Part shown: in pieces, positions 33,675 to 43,403 of the stretch
Position numbering within the stretch: position 1 is the first letter of the stretch
Layout: every line of letters begins with the position of its first letter
From: PALSA-612 sp963704335
GTDB taxonomy: Bacteria; Actinomycetota; Thermoleophilia; Gaiellales; Gaiellaceae
DNA length: 64,000 nt
Direction of reading: 5' to 3'
Assembly (NCBI GenBank): GCA_963704335.1
Contig: OY969889.1
Span: 1,426,001-1,490,000 of the forward strand
Notes under the pieces: model-generated
Seen by the model: only the letters and a program-made list of their open reading frames with translations
Database searches by the model: none
Told to the model about the DNA's origin: nothing
Program-made: the position numbers and the translations under genes

Positions 33675-33967
33675 GCCTCCATCCCAACGAAGTCCTGCTC
33701 GCTCCGATCGTTTCGGAGAAGAGCTACAGCCTCATCGGCGACCGCAAGTACACGTTCCGCGTGCACGGCGACGCGCACAAGACGCAGATCCGTCAGGCCG
33801 TCGAGCAGCTCTTCGAGGTCCACGTCACGGCAGTGAACATCATCAAGGTCCAGCCCAAGCCGAAGCGCCGCAACATGCAACGTGGCACGAGGCCCGGCTG
33901 GAAGAAGGCGATCGTGCAGGTCCGCGAAGGCGAGTCGATCCCGATCTTCGAAGGAGCACAGGTCTAG
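33671..33967 (+). CDS. rplW: 50S ribosomal protein L23
   Basis: 98 aa. NEVLLAPIVSEKSYSLIGDR and KYTFRVHGDAHKTQIRQAVE identify it; the end GWKKAIVQVREGESIPIFEG is typical. L23 docks trigger factor and SRP at the tunnel exit. The GTG start overlaps the rplD stop by 4 bp (GTGA). Confidence 0.96.
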   Translation: MSLHPNEVLLAPIVSEKSYSLIGDRKYTFRVHGDAHKTQIRQAVEQLFEVHVTAVNIIKVQPKPKRRNMQRGTRPGWKKAIVQVREGESIPIFEGAQV

Positions 33968-33969
33968 CC

Positions 33970-34812
33970 ATGCCCGTACGTAAGTTCAAGCCGACGAGCC
34001 CGGGCCGCCGCTGGATGACCGTCTCGACGTTCGAGGAGGTCACGAAGTCGAAGCCCGAGAAGAGCCTCACCGAGCCGGTGACGAAGAAGGGCGGGCGCAA
34101 CGTCCATGGCCGCATCACGACGCGTCACCGCGGCGGCGGCCACAAGCGCCGCTTCCGCGTCATCGACTTCAAGCGGCTCAAGGACGGCGTTCCGGCGAAG
34201 GTGGCCGCCGTCGAGTACGACCCGAATCGCTCGGCGAGGATCGCGTTGCTCCACTACGCCGACGGCGCGAAGGCGTACATCCTTGCGCCCGCCGGCCTGC
34301 GCGTGGGCTCGACGGTCGAATCCGGTCCGGACGCCGACATCAAGCCTGGCAACGCGCTGCCGCTGCAACGCATCCCGACGGGCACGCTCATCCACAACGT
34401 GGAGCTCAAGCCCGGCCGTGGCGGTCAGATGGCGCGTAGCGCGGGCTCGTCCATCCAGCTCGTCGCGAAGGACGAGCCGTATGCGGTGCTGCGCCTTCCC
34501 TCCGGGGAGCTCAGGCGCGTGCTGCTAACCTGCCGCGCGACGGTCGGGCAGGTCGGAAACCCCGACCACTCGAACGTCACGGGCGGCAAGGCGGGACGCG
34601 CACGTTGGAGCGGCCGTCGACCGACGGTTCGCGGCTCGGCGATGAACCCCGTCGACCACCCGCATGGCGGTGGCGAGGGCAAGTCGAAGGGCGGGCGGCA
34701 CCCGGTCACGCCGTGGGGCGTGCCGACGCTCGGCAAGCGCACGCGCTCGAAGCACAAGGAGTCAGACAAGCTGATCGTTCGCGGCAGGCGCCGCGGCAAG
34801 GACAAGAGGTAA
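33970..34812 (+). CDS. rplB: 50S ribosomal protein L2
   Basis: 280 aa. MPVRKFKPTSPGRRWMTVST, RNVHGRITTRHRGGGHKRRF and the near-invariant AMNPVDHPHGGGEGKSKGGR (with the peptidyl-transferase-proximal His) are present. L2 is essential for subunit association. It follows rplW with a 2-bp gap and a short AGCC leader, so it depends on coupling. Confidence 0.98.
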   Translation: MPVRKFKPTSPGRRWMTVSTFEEVTKSKPEKSLTEPVTKKGGRNVHGRITTRHRGGGHKRRFRVIDFKRLKDGVPAKVAAVEYDPNRSARIALLHYADGAKAYILAPAGLRVGSTVESGPDADIKPGNALPLQRIPTGTLIHNVELKPGRGGQMARSAGSSIQLVAKDEPYAVLRLPSGELRRVLLTCRATVGQVGNPDHSNVTGGKAGRARWSGRRPTVRGSAMNPVDHPHGGGEGKSKGGRHPVTPWGVPTLGKRTRSKHKESDKLIVRGRRRGKDKR

Positions 34813-34815
34813 GAC

Positions 34816-35103
34816 ATGGGTCGATCGACAAAGAAGGGGCCGTTCGTGGAAGAGCGGCTGATGGGCCGGATCGAGGCGATGAACACGTCGGGGTCGAAGC
34901 AGATGATCCGTACTTGGTCGCGCTCGTCGACGATCTTCCCCGAGATGGTCGGGCACACGATCGCGGTCCACGACGGCCGCAAGCACGTGCCGGTCTTCAT
35001 CTCGGAGCAGATGGTCGGGCACAAGCTCGGCGAGTTCGCCCCGACGCGGACGTTCCGCGGCCACGCCGGCGATCGCCAGGCAAGGGTGGCGAAGCGAGTC
35101 TGA
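34816..35103 (+). CDS. rpsS: 30S ribosomal protein S19
   Basis: 95 aa. MGRSTKKGPFVEERLMGRIE, TWSRSSTIFPEMVGHTIAVH and HKLGEFAPTRTFRGHAGD are standard S19 segments. It binds S13 in the 30S head. The stop overlaps the rplV ATG by one base. Confidence 0.97.
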   Translation: MGRSTKKGPFVEERLMGRIEAMNTSGSKQMIRTWSRSSTIFPEMVGHTIAVHDGRKHVPVFISEQMVGHKLGEFAPTRTFRGHAGDRQARVAKRV

Positions 35104-35635
35104 TGGCTGAAACAGCGACCTCGGAAGTCCGCGCCCAGGCGAAGTGGGTGCGCACGTCGCCCCGGAAGGCGCGCCTCGTCGTGGAGCACATCCGCGGCCG
35201 CAGCGTGCCCGAGGCGCGCACGGTGCTCGCGTTCACCACGAGAGCTGCCGCGCGCGATGTGGAGAAGGTCCTGCGCTCGGCGATCGCCAACGCGGAGGCC
35301 AACCATGGCCTCGTTGGCGATGACCTCTACGTGAGCGCAGCCTACGTCGACGAGGGGCCGACCCTCAAGCGCTGGCGCGCACGGGCACGTGGTCGCGCAG
35401 CCCGGATTCGCAAGCACACCTGCCACATCACCGTGAAGCTCGCGCCGCTCGACGTCGCGACAAAGCCGGCCCGGCCGCAGGCCACGCCGGCGGAAGCTGA
35501 GACGGCGGCAGAGAAGCCGGCACGCAAGCCGCGGGCGGCGAAGCCCAAGGCTGCAAAGACAACGGCTGCGAAGCCGACCACCAGCCGACGCAAGAAGACA
35601 GAGCAGACCGAGAAGAACGAGGAGGCCGACAGCTA

Positions 35636-35636
<1 letters not shown>
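35103..35636 (+). CDS. rplV: 50S ribosomal protein L22 with basic Ala/Lys tail
   Basis: 177 aa against about 110-120 for common L22. The core has AKWVRTSPRKARLVVEHIRG and the tunnel loop RARARGRAARIRKHTCHITV. After about residue 122 comes a 55-residue Lys/Ala/Pro/Thr-rich extension (KPARKPRAAKPKAAKTTAAK) ending acidic. Similar low-complexity tails occur on other ribosomal proteins in this locus. Its stop overlaps the rpsC start by one base. Confidence 0.96.
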
Positions 35637-36588
<952 letters not shown>

Positions 36589-36589
<1 letters not shown>

Positions 36590-37011
36590 TGCTGATGCCG
36601 CGCAAGACGAAGTTCCGCAAGCAACACCGCGGACGCCGTCGGGGCACCTCCAAGGGGCAGCTCACGGTCCAGTACGGCGACTACGGCCTCAAGTCGCTAG
36701 ACGCCGGCTGGGTAACGAACCGCGAGATCGAAGCCGCCCGAATTGCCATGACGCGAAAGATCAAGCGTGGCGGCAAGGTGTGGATCAACGTCTTCCCGGA
36801 CAAGCCGTTCACGAAGAAGCCGGCCGAGACCCGCATGGGCTCGGGCAAGGGCTCCCCGGAGGGCTGGGTGGCGGTTGTCAAGCCGGGCCGCGTGATGTTC
36901 GAGCTCGCCGGAGTACCCGAGGATCTCGGCCGCGAGGCGTTGCGCCTCGCCGGGAACAAGCTGTCCGTCCGAACGAGGATCGTCAAGCGGGAAGGTGACC
37001 TCTTTGAGTAA
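36589..37011 (+). CDS. rplP: 50S ribosomal protein L16
   Basis: 140 aa. MLMPRKTKFRKQHRGRRRGT, IKRGGKVWINVFPDKPFTKK and the RMGSGKGSPEGWVAVVKPGR loop near the A site are present, including the Arg hydroxylated in some bacteria. The standard partner of rpmC follows after 12 bp. Confidence 0.97.
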
Positions 37012-37023
37012 GGAGAACGTGAG

Positions 37024-37227
37024 ATGAGGGCCAGGGACATTCGCGACCTGACCGACGACGACCTGCAGCAAAAGCTCGCGGACACGCGGCAGGAGCTGTT
37101 CAACCTCCGCTTTCAGGCGGCGACCGGCGCGCTCGACAACAGCGCCCGGTTGCGGCTGGCGAAGCGGGAGATCGCGCGGATTCTCACGGTCCAGCGCGAG
37201 CGAGAGACCCAGTTGGAGAGAACGTAG
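37024..37227 (+). CDS. rpmC: 50S ribosomal protein L29
   Basis: 67 aa, two-helix protein: MRARDIRDLTDDDLQQKLAD and KREIARILTVQRERETQ. L29 lies beside L23 at the tunnel exit. AAGGAGAACGTGAG precedes the ATG. The stop is 2 bp before rpsQ. Confidence 0.96.
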   Translation: MRARDIRDLTDDDLQQKLADTRQELFNLRFQAATGALDNSARLRLAKREIARILTVQRERETQLERT

Positions 37228-37229
37228 AC

Positions 37230-37949
37230 ATGGCTGACGAAGAGAAGAACGAGACAACCGAAGACGCGGTCGACGAGACCGCGGAAGAGCCCGTGGCCGA
37301 GGCAGAGACGCCCGAGGAGCAGGTGGCCGAGGCAGAGGCGCCTGAGGAGCAGGTGGCCGAGGTGGAGACGTACGAGGAGCCTGCCTCCGAGGAGCCGCCC
37401 GCCGAGGAAGAGGCGCCCGCCGAGGAGCCCGCTGAGCCTGCAGTCGAGGAAGAAGAGGCGCCTGCCGAGGAGCCCGCCGCCGCCGAAGCCGAAGCCGAAG
37501 CGCCAGTAGCAGAGGCCGAGGAGCCGGCTGCCGAGGCTGCAGTCGAGGAAGCCCTTGCCGAGGCGGAGGAGGCACCTGCGCCGGCCGTCAAGAGGAAGCG
37601 GAAGCTCCGCCCGCGCTCCGAGCGCCGGCAGCGCCCGAAGCCCGTGCGGGCCAGCGAAGGCCGCAAGCCGCTCACCCGCCAGCCCAAGCCAGAGCACGAG
37701 CGCGGCCAGCGGCAGGAGCGCCGTGGCGTGGTCGTCTCGAGCGCGATGGACAAGACGATCGTCGTCCGCGTGGAGACGCTGAAGGCGCATCGCCGCTACA
37801 AGAAGATCATCCGCCGCTCGACGAAGTTCCACGCGCACGACGAGCAGAACGAGGCGAACGTCGGCGACGTCGTTCGCATCGTCGAGACGCGTCCGCTCTC
37901 GAAGACCAAGCGCTGGCGCCTGGCAGAAGTCGTGGAAGCGGCGAAGTGA
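37230..37949 (+). CDS. rpsQ: 30S ribosomal protein S17 with a roughly 155-residue N-terminal extension
   Basis: 239 aa, about three times the usual 80-90. Residues 1 to about 112 are almost only Glu, Ala, Pro and Val, with a duplicated unit (PEEQVAEAEAPEEQVAEVET). A basic linker follows (VKRKRKLRPRSERRQRPKPV) and then the true S17 domain: RRGVVVSSAMDKTIVVRVET, THKFHAHDE-type KFHAHDEQNEANVGDVVRIV and PLSKTKRWRLAEVVE. An in-frame start nearer the core was looked for; the strong context (AGAACGTAGACATGG) and unbroken coding character favour the long form. The extension would sit on the 30S body surface. Role unknown. Confidence 0.9.
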   Translation: MADEEKNETTEDAVDETAEEPVAEAETPEEQVAEAEAPEEQVAEVETYEEPASEEPPAEEEAPAEEPAEPAVEEEEAPAEEPAAAEAEAEAPVAEAEEPAAEAAVEEALAEAEEAPAPAVKRKRKLRPRSERRQRPKPVRASEGRKPLTRQPKPEHERGQRQERRGVVVSSAMDKTIVVRVETLKAHRRYKKIIRRSTKFHAHDEQNEANVGDVVRIVETRPLSKTKRWRLAEVVEAAK

Positions 37950-38314
37950 TCCAGCAGGAATCACGAGTCCGAGTGGCCGACAACACGGGTGCGCGCGAGC
38001 TCCTGTGCATCCGCGTGCTCGGCGGCTCCCATCGCCGCTACGCGCGGGTCGGCGACATCATCGTCGGCACCGTGAAGACGGCCACGCCGCAGGGCCAGGT
38101 GAAGAAGGGCGAGGTCGTGCGCGCGGTTGTCGTCCGCACGCGCAAGCCGCAGGGCCGAGACGACGGCACGACGATCTCGTTCGACGAGAACGCCGCCGTC
38201 ATCATCGACACCGCCCAGAACCCTCGTGGCACGCGCATCTTCGGGCCGGTGGCGCGCGAGCTGCGGGAACGGAATTTCATGAAGATCGTCTCTCTCGCGC
38301 CGGAGGTGCTCTAG
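37946..38314 (+). CDS. rplN: 50S ribosomal protein L14
   Basis: 122 aa. MIQQESRVRVADNTGARELL, VGDIIVGTVKTATPQGQVKK and RGTRIFGPVARELRERNFMK are standard. It bridges to 16S rRNA and binds the silencing factor RsfS in many species. The GTG start overlaps the rpsQ stop by 4 bp. Confidence 0.97.
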   Translation: MIQQESRVRVADNTGARELLCIRVLGGSHRRYARVGDIIVGTVKTATPQGQVKKGEVVRAVVVRTRKPQGRDDGTTISFDENAAVIIDTAQNPRGTRIFGPVARELRERNFMKIVSLAPEVL

Positions 38315-38316
38315 CC

Positions 38317-38700
38317 ATGGCCACGACCATGCGAGTCAAGAAGGGCGACACGGTGCACGTGATCGCCGGCAAGGACCGCGGCAAGCAAGGGCGCGTGCTC
38401 GAGGCGCGCCCCTCCGAGGGCCGCGTGATCGTCGAAAACCTCAACATCGTCAAGCGGCACACGAAGCCGCGGCCGATCAAGGACGCCAACCGCATGGGCG
38501 GCACGACGATCCAGCCGGGCGGCGTGATCGACAAGCCCGCGCCGATTCCCGCGTCGAACGTCATGGTCGTCTGCCCGACCTGCAACCGGCCTACCCGCGT
38601 GGGGATGACGTTCAAGGAGATCAAGGGCAAGCAGGTGAAGCTGCGCGTCTGCCGCCGGTCCGACTGCGGCCAGGAGATCGACGAAGGCGAGCACAAGTGA
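38317..38700 (+). CDS. rplX: 50S ribosomal protein L24 with zinc-ribbon insertion
   Basis: 127 aa. KOW motif near the start (VKKGDTVHVIAGKDRGKQGR), then RHTKPRPIKDANRMGGTTIQ. The C-terminal half carries VVCPTCNRPTRVGM and LRVCRRSDCGQ, two Cys pairs probably binding zinc, a form common in Actinobacteria. L24 initiates 50S assembly. The stop overlaps the rplE GTG by 4 bp. Confidence 0.96.
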   Translation: MATTMRVKKGDTVHVIAGKDRGKQGRVLEARPSEGRVIVENLNIVKRHTKPRPIKDANRMGGTTIQPGGVIDKPAPIPASNVMVVCPTCNRPTRVGMTFKEIKGKQVKLRVCRRSDCGQEIDEGEHK

Positions 38701-39272
38701 GCGAGAAGAACGGCTACGCACCGCGTCTCAAGGTGCTCTACGAGCAGGACCTTCGCGGACAGCTCAAGGACGAGCTGGGCGTCCGCACGGTCATGCAGGT
38801 GCCGCGCGTGGAGAAGATCACGCTCAACATGGGCGTCGGCGAGGCGAAGACCGAGGCCAAGCTGCTCGACGCGGCGATGGACGAGCTGACGCAGATCGCG
38901 GGACAGCGCGCGCAGCTGCGGCGTGCCCGCACCTCGATCGCCGGCTTCAAGATCCGCACGGGCATGCCCATCGGGACGAAGGTGACGCTCCGCGGCGCGC
39001 GGATGTACGAGTTCCTCGACCGGCTGGTTTCCATCGCTCTACCGCGCATCCGCGACTTCCGCGGGCTCAGCCCGCGCTCGTTCGACGGCCGTGGGAACTA
39101 CTCCATCGGCCTGCGCGAGCAGATCATCTTTCCCGAGATCGACTACGACGACGTCGCGCAGATCCGCGGTCTCGACGTAACGATCACGACCAGCGCGAAG
39201 ACCGACGACGAGGCGCGAGCGCTCCTCGCCGGCCTCGGTCTTCCGTTCGCACGAGAAGGAGAAGAATCCTAG
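38697..39272 (+). CDS. rplE: 50S ribosomal protein L5
   Basis: 191 aa. Starts with GTG; PRLKVLYEQDLRGQLKDELG, VPRVEKITLNMGVGEAKTEA and ALPRIRDFRGLSPRSFDGRG identify it. L5 binds 5S rRNA and contacts P-site tRNA. One-base overlap with the following rpsN GTG. Confidence 0.97.
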   Translation: MSEKNGYAPRLKVLYEQDLRGQLKDELGVRTVMQVPRVEKITLNMGVGEAKTEAKLLDAAMDELTQIAGQRAQLRRARTSIAGFKIRTGMPIGTKVTLRGARMYEFLDRLVSIALPRIRDFRGLSPRSFDGRGNYSIGLREQIIFPEIDYDDVAQIRGLDVTITTSAKTDDEARALLAGLGLPFAREGEES

Positions 39273-39457
39273 TGGCCAAGAAGTCGATGATTGCGAAGGC
39301 GGCTCGTACGCCCAAGCACCCAACGCAGGCGCACCGCCGTTGCAACCGCTGCGGCCGCCCGCGCGCCGTTTACCGGAAGTTCGGCCTCTGCCGGATCTGC
39401 CTGCGCGAGCTCGCGCATCAGGGCGTGATTCCCGGCATGACGAAAGCTTCCTGGTAG
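39272..39457 (+). CDS. rpsN: 30S ribosomal protein S14, zinc-binding (type Z)
   Basis: 61 aa. MAKKSMIAKAARTPKHPTQA begins the protein; zinc pairs are RRCNRCGRPR and LCRICLREL. The short form with CxxC-x12-CxxC is the zinc-containing type. GTG start overlaps the rplE stop. Confidence 0.96.
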   Translation: MAKKSMIAKAARTPKHPTQAHRRCNRCGRPRAVYRKFGLCRICLRELAHQGVIPGMTKASW

Positions 39458-39466
39458 GAGAGACAC

Positions 39467-39862
39467 ATGCTCACTGATCCCATCGCCGACATGCTGGCCA
39501 GGATCCGGAACGCGAACAAGGCGCTCCACGACACCGTGGAGATGCCGACCTCGCGCGCCAAGGTCGAGATCGCCCGCCTGCTGAAGGAGGAGGGCTACGT
39601 TCGCGACTACCGGATCGAGGACGGCGAGAGCTTCAACAAGCTCGTCATCGAGCTGAAGTACGGGCGTAACCGCGAGCGCATCATCACCGACCTGAAGCGG
39701 ATCTCGAAGCCGGGTCGCCGCATATACGCGCGCAAGGACCGGCTGCCGCGTGTGCTCGGCGGCATGGGCACCGCCATCCTGTCCACCTCCAGCGGCGTCA
39801 TGACGAGCCGCACGGCCGAGCAGAAGGGCATCGGCGGCGAGGTCATCTGCTTCGTCTGGTGA
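39467..39862 (+). CDS. rpsH: 30S ribosomal protein S8
   Basis: 131 aa. MLTDPIADMLARIRNANKAL and the C-terminal STSSGVMTSRTAEQKGIGGE are signatures. S8 binds helix 21 of 16S rRNA and often autoregulates the spc operon at rplE. AGGAGAGACAC precedes the ATG. Confidence 0.97.
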   Translation: MLTDPIADMLARIRNANKALHDTVEMPTSRAKVEIARLLKEEGYVRDYRIEDGESFNKLVIELKYGRNRERIITDLKRISKPGRRIYARKDRLPRVLGGMGTAILSTSSGVMTSRTAEQKGIGGEVICFVW

Positions 39863-39872
39863 CGAGACTGCC

Positions 39873-40406
39873 ATGAGCCGAATCGGACGACAACCAATCG
39901 ACCTGCCAGCCGGCGTCAACGTCGCCGTCTCGCCCGGCCGCATCCAGGTCAACGGTCCGCTGGGTGAGCTGGACCAGCAGCTGCCGGTGCGCATCACCGT
40001 GACGAAGGAGGACGAGAGCCTCGTCGTCACGCGCCCCACCGACCGGGGGGAGGACCGCGCGCTGCATGGGCTGACGCGCACGCTCGTCGCCAACATGGTC
40101 GAGGGCGTGACGAAGGGTTTTCAGAAGAAGCTGGAGATCCAGGGCGTCGGCTACCGAGCCGGGCTCCGCGGCACAGACCTCGAGCTGAGCGTCGGCTTCT
40201 CGCATCCCGTCATCGTCTCGCCGCGACCCGGCATCTCCTTCGAGGTGCCGCAGCCGACCGAGGTGATCGTGTCCGGCATCGACAAGCAACTCGTCGGCCA
40301 GACGGCAGCCGAGGTCCGCAAGGTCCGCCCGCCTGAGCCCTACAAGGGCAAGGGCATCCGCTACGAGGGCGAGTACGTGCGCCGCAAGGTCGGCAAGCGC
40401 GCATGA
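39873..40406 (+). CDS. rplF: 50S ribosomal protein L6
   Basis: 177 aa. MSRIGRQPIDLPAGVNVAVS, LVANMVEGVTKGFQKKLEIQ and the end PEPYKGKGIRYEGEYVRRKV are typical. L6 lies near the sarcin-ricin loop. The stop overlaps the rplR ATG by 4 bp. Confidence 0.97.
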   Translation: MSRIGRQPIDLPAGVNVAVSPGRIQVNGPLGELDQQLPVRITVTKEDESLVVTRPTDRGEDRALHGLTRTLVANMVEGVTKGFQKKLEIQGVGYRAGLRGTDLELSVGFSHPVIVSPRPGISFEVPQPTEVIVSGIDKQLVGQTAAEVRKVRPPEPYKGKGIRYEGEYVRRKVGKRA

Positions 40407-40759
40407 CGCGGCTCACGACGAGAGATGCCAGAGCGCGCCGCCGGCGACGCGTGCGCGGCAAGGTGTCGGGGACGGCCGAGCGGCCGCGCCTCGCCGTCTT
40501 CCGCTCGAATGTCGGTATCTACGCGCAGCTCGTCGACGACCTCGAGGGCAAGACACTCGCCTCGGCATCGTGGAAGAGCCTGCCCAAGAGCTTCAAGGGC
40601 ACCAAGACCGAGCAGGCAAACGAGGTCGGCAAGCGGCTGGCCGCGGCCGCCAAGCAAGCCGACATCGAGGCGTGCGTGTTCGACCGTGCCGGCTACCTGT
40701 ACCACGGACGCGTGAAGGCGCTCGCAGAGGGCGCACGCGAAGGAGGCCTTACGTTTTGA
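40403..40759 (+). CDS. rplR: 50S ribosomal protein L18
   Basis: 118 aa. RLAVFRSNVGIYAQLVDDLE and the ending FDRAGYLYHGRVKALAEGAR are standard. L18 binds 5S rRNA with L5. The stop overlaps the TTG start of rpsE. Confidence 0.97.
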   Translation: MTRLTTRDARARRRRRVRGKVSGTAERPRLAVFRSNVGIYAQLVDDLEGKTLASASWKSLPKSFKGTKTEQANEVGKRLAAAAKQADIEACVFDRAGYLYHGRVKALAEGAREGGLTF

Positions 40760-41340
40760 GCATTGGAGGGTTTCAGGAAACGCGCGAGCTCAAGGAGCGC
40801 GTCGTCGAGATCAACCGTGTGGCGAAGGTCGTCAAGGGCGGCCGGCGCTTCTCCTTCACGGCGCTCGTCGTCATCGGCGACGAAGTGGACAAGGTCGGCC
40901 TCGGCTACGGGAAGGCGCGCGAGGTTCCGCTCGCCATCTCGAAGGCCGTCGAGGACGCCAAGAAGAACATGTTCGTGGTGCCTCGGAAGGGCACGACGAT
41001 CACGCACGAGATCGTCGGCGAGTTCGGCGCTGCGCGCGTCATGCTTCGCCCTGCGAGCGAAGGAACAGGCGTGATCGCCGGCGGCGGCGTCCGCGCAGTG
41101 CTGGAACTGGGGGGCGTGCGGGACATCCTCGCGAAAAGCCTGGGAACGACGAACCCGATCAACATGCTCAAGGCGACGGTCAACGGCCTCCAGCGTCTAC
41201 GCACACCGGAGGACGTAGCGGCCGCACGCGGCCTGACCGTGGCGCAGGTGCTGCCGGTGCCCAAGAAGAAGAAGACTGAGGAGCCGGCCCCTGAGGCGCC
41301 CGTCGCCGAAGCCGAGGTCGCCGAGGAGACGCCGGCGTGA
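40756..41340 (+). CDS. rpsE: 30S ribosomal protein S5
   Basis: 194 aa. ELKERVVEINRVAKVVKGGR, ALVVIGDEVDKVGLGYGKAR and the GTGVIAGGGVRAVLELGGVR loop identify it. TTG is the start because AAGGAGG lies 9 nt upstream and it overlaps the rplR stop (TTGA), keeping coupling. A short acidic tail (EEPAPEAPVAEAEVAEETPA) follows the conserved end. Confidence 0.95.
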   Translation: MSIGGFQETRELKERVVEINRVAKVVKGGRRFSFTALVVIGDEVDKVGLGYGKAREVPLAISKAVEDAKKNMFVVPRKGTTITHEIVGEFGAARVMLRPASEGTGVIAGGGVRAVLELGGVRDILAKSLGTTNPINMLKATVNGLQRLRTPEDVAAARGLTVAQVLPVPKKKKTEEPAPEAPVAEAEVAEETPA

Positions 41341-41516
41341 CGACGCTGAAGATCACGCAGGTCCGCAGCCAGATCGGCCAGTCGGCCAAGCACCGCGGCA
41401 CGCTGCGCGCGCTCGGCCTGGGCAAGATCGGCCGCACGGTTGAACGTCCGGAGAGCCCGGAGCTCGCCGGTATGCTGAGGAAGGTCCGACACCTCGTCAA
41501 GGTGGAGGAGTCCTGA
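41337..41516 (+). CDS. rpmD: 50S ribosomal protein L30
   Basis: 59 aa: starts (GTG) TTLKITQVRSQIGQSAKHRG, then LRALGLGKIGRTVERPESPE and MLRKVRHLVKVEE. The length and spacing match bacterial L30 exactly. The start overlaps the rpsE stop by 4 bp; rplO follows after 2 bp. Confidence 0.96.
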   Translation: MTTLKITQVRSQIGQSAKHRGTLRALGLGKIGRTVERPESPELAGMLRKVRHLVKVEES

Positions 41517-41518
41517 CC

Positions 41519-42139
41519 GTGCCTTCCGAGCTCAATCTCTCCAGCCTCAAGCCGGCCCAGAAGCGCGTCGCGCGCAAGCGCGTCGGTCGCGGCACGGGCT
41601 CGAAGGGGCGCTACTCAGGCCGCGGCATCAAGGGCCAGAAGTCACGATCGGGCTCCCACAAGATGCGGGCCGGGTTCGAAGGCGGGCAGATGCCGCTCTA
41701 CATGCGGCTCGGCAAGCAACGGGGCTCGACATCGAAGGACGCGATGCCGGTCGGGCCGTTCCGGACCCATTCCCAGGGCGTCAACGTCCGCGACCTGGAG
41801 CGCGTGTTCGATGCCGGAGCCGAAGTCACGCCCGAGCTGCTGAAGGCCAAGGGCCTGATTCGCACGACGCGGATCGACGTGAAGATCCTCGGCCAGGGCG
41901 AGCTGACGAAGAAGCTCACCGTTTCCGCCCACGGCCTGTCCCAGACGGCGCGCGAGAAGATCGAAGCAGCCGGCGGCAGCATCGTGCTCCTGCGCGAGCC
42001 GAAGGAGCGCAAGCGGAAGCGGCACAAGAAGGCGTCCAGGACCGTCGAGGCCCAGGCCGAGACGCAGGCCGTCGAGGATTCGGACGAGGCCGCCGCAGAG
42101 GCGGAGCCTGACGCCGAGCCCGACTCCGACGAGGAATAG
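41519..42139 (+). CDS. rplO: 50S ribosomal protein L15 with acidic tail
   Basis: 206 aa against about 145-150. The Gly/Arg-rich start VGRGTGSKGRYSGRGIKGQK and EGGQMPLYMRLGKQRG are standard; after AAGGSIVLLREPKER the protein continues with a basic stretch and a strongly acidic end (DEAAAEAEPDAEPDSDEE). Start GTG. Confidence 0.95.
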   Translation: MPSELNLSSLKPAQKRVARKRVGRGTGSKGRYSGRGIKGQKSRSGSHKMRAGFEGGQMPLYMRLGKQRGSTSKDAMPVGPFRTHSQGVNVRDLERVFDAGAEVTPELLKAKGLIRTTRIDVKILGQGELTKKLTVSAHGLSQTAREKIEAAGGSIVLLREPKERKRKRHKKASRTVEAQAETQAVEDSDEAAAEAEPDAEPDSDEE

Positions 42140-42145
42140 CCGGCC

Positions 42146-43399
42146 GTGCTGTCCTGGTTGACGAACGCATGGCGCGTCCCGGAGCTGCGCCGGCGCTTGC
42201 TGTTCACGGCGATGATCATCGCGCTGTACCGGCTCGGCTCGTGGGTGCCGGCGCCGGGCGTCGACTCGGAGCAGATCAAGAGCTATTTCGAGAGCCAGGG
42301 CGGCACCGTGCTCGGCCTGCTCAACCTCTTTTCCGGTGGCGCGCTGTCGCAGTTCTCGTTGTTCGCGCTCGGAATCATGCCGTACGTCACGGCGTCGATC
42401 ATCCTCCAGCTGATGACGGTCGTCGTCCCTTCGCTCGAGCGGCTACAGAAAGAGGGCGAGGCGGGCTACGCGAAGATCAACCAGTACACGCGCTACCTCA
42501 CGATCGTGCTGGCAGCGTTCCAGGCGCTCGGCTACGCGTATCTCTTCAAGCGTCAGAACGCGCTCGAGGCGAGCTCGGGCCGGGTCGTGATCATCGTCGT
42601 CACGCTTACCGCGGGGACGGCGCTCCTGATGTGGATGGGCGAGCTGATCACGAAGCGCGGCATCGGCAACGGCATCTCGATCATCATCTTCGCCTCGATC
42701 ATCGCGGACGCCCCGACGACCATTCGCGCGTGGGTCGACGGCGGACCCACGACGAAGCTCTTCTTCCCGATCGTCTTCCTCGCGGTCACCGTGGCCGTCG
42801 TGTTCATCCAGGAGGGCCAGCGCAAGATTCCCGTGCAGTACGCGCGGCGCGTCGTCGGACGGCGCGTCACGTCGGGCGGCTCGACCTATATGCCGCTGCG
42901 CGTGAACATGGCGGGCGTCATCCCGATCATCTTCGCGGCGGCAGTGCTGGCTTTCCCACCGACGATTGCGCAGTTCTTCCCTCAGACGCAGGACTTCATC
43001 AACGACTGGTTCAGTCCAACCGACTTCGGCTTCCTGATGCTCGAGGCGTTCCTGATCATCATCTTCACGTACTTCTACACGGCGGTCCAGTTCAACCCGA
43101 TCGACCAGGCCGACAACCTGCGCAAGCACGGTGGGTACATCCCCGGCATCCGGCCGGGGCCACCGACGGCGCAGTACCTCGACCGAGTGCTGACGCGGCT
43201 CACCCTGCCTGGCTCGATCTACCTCGCGCTCGTGGCCGTCATCCCGACGTTCCTCATCCAGTTCTTCGACTTCTCGTCGTCGACCCAGAACTTCCTGGGC
43301 GGCACGTCGCTGCTGATCATGGTCGGTGTCGCGCTCGACACGATGCGCCAGATGGAGTCGCAGATGATGATGCGCAGCTACGAAGGCTTCCTGAAGTAG
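42146..43399 (+). CDS. secY: Protein translocase channel SecY
   Basis: 417 aa with about ten membrane helices. Signatures: LFSGGALSQFSLFALGIMPY, the cytosolic GIGNGISIIIFASII loop and GGYIPGIRPGPPTAQYLDRV. It forms the Sec channel with SecE. GTG start 6 bp after rplO; TTG of adk follows 4 bp after the stop. Located at its canonical place at the end of the spc operon. Confidence 0.97.
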   Translation: MLSWLTNAWRVPELRRRLLFTAMIIALYRLGSWVPAPGVDSEQIKSYFESQGGTVLGLLNLFSGGALSQFSLFALGIMPYVTASIILQLMTVVVPSLERLQKEGEAGYAKINQYTRYLTIVLAAFQALGYAYLFKRQNALEASSGRVVIIVVTLTAGTALLMWMGELITKRGIGNGISIIIFASIIADAPTTIRAWVDGGPTTKLFFPIVFLAVTVAVVFIQEGQRKIPVQYARRVVGRRVTSGGSTYMPLRVNMAGVIPIIFAAAVLAFPPTIAQFFPQTQDFINDWFSPTDFGFLMLEAFLIIIFTYFYTAVQFNPIDQADNLRKHGGYIPGIRPGPPTAQYLDRVLTRLTLPGSIYLALVAVIPTFLIQFFDFSSSTQNFLGGTSLLIMVGVALDTMRQMESQMMMRSYEGFLK

Positions 43400-43403
43400 C
43401 GCG

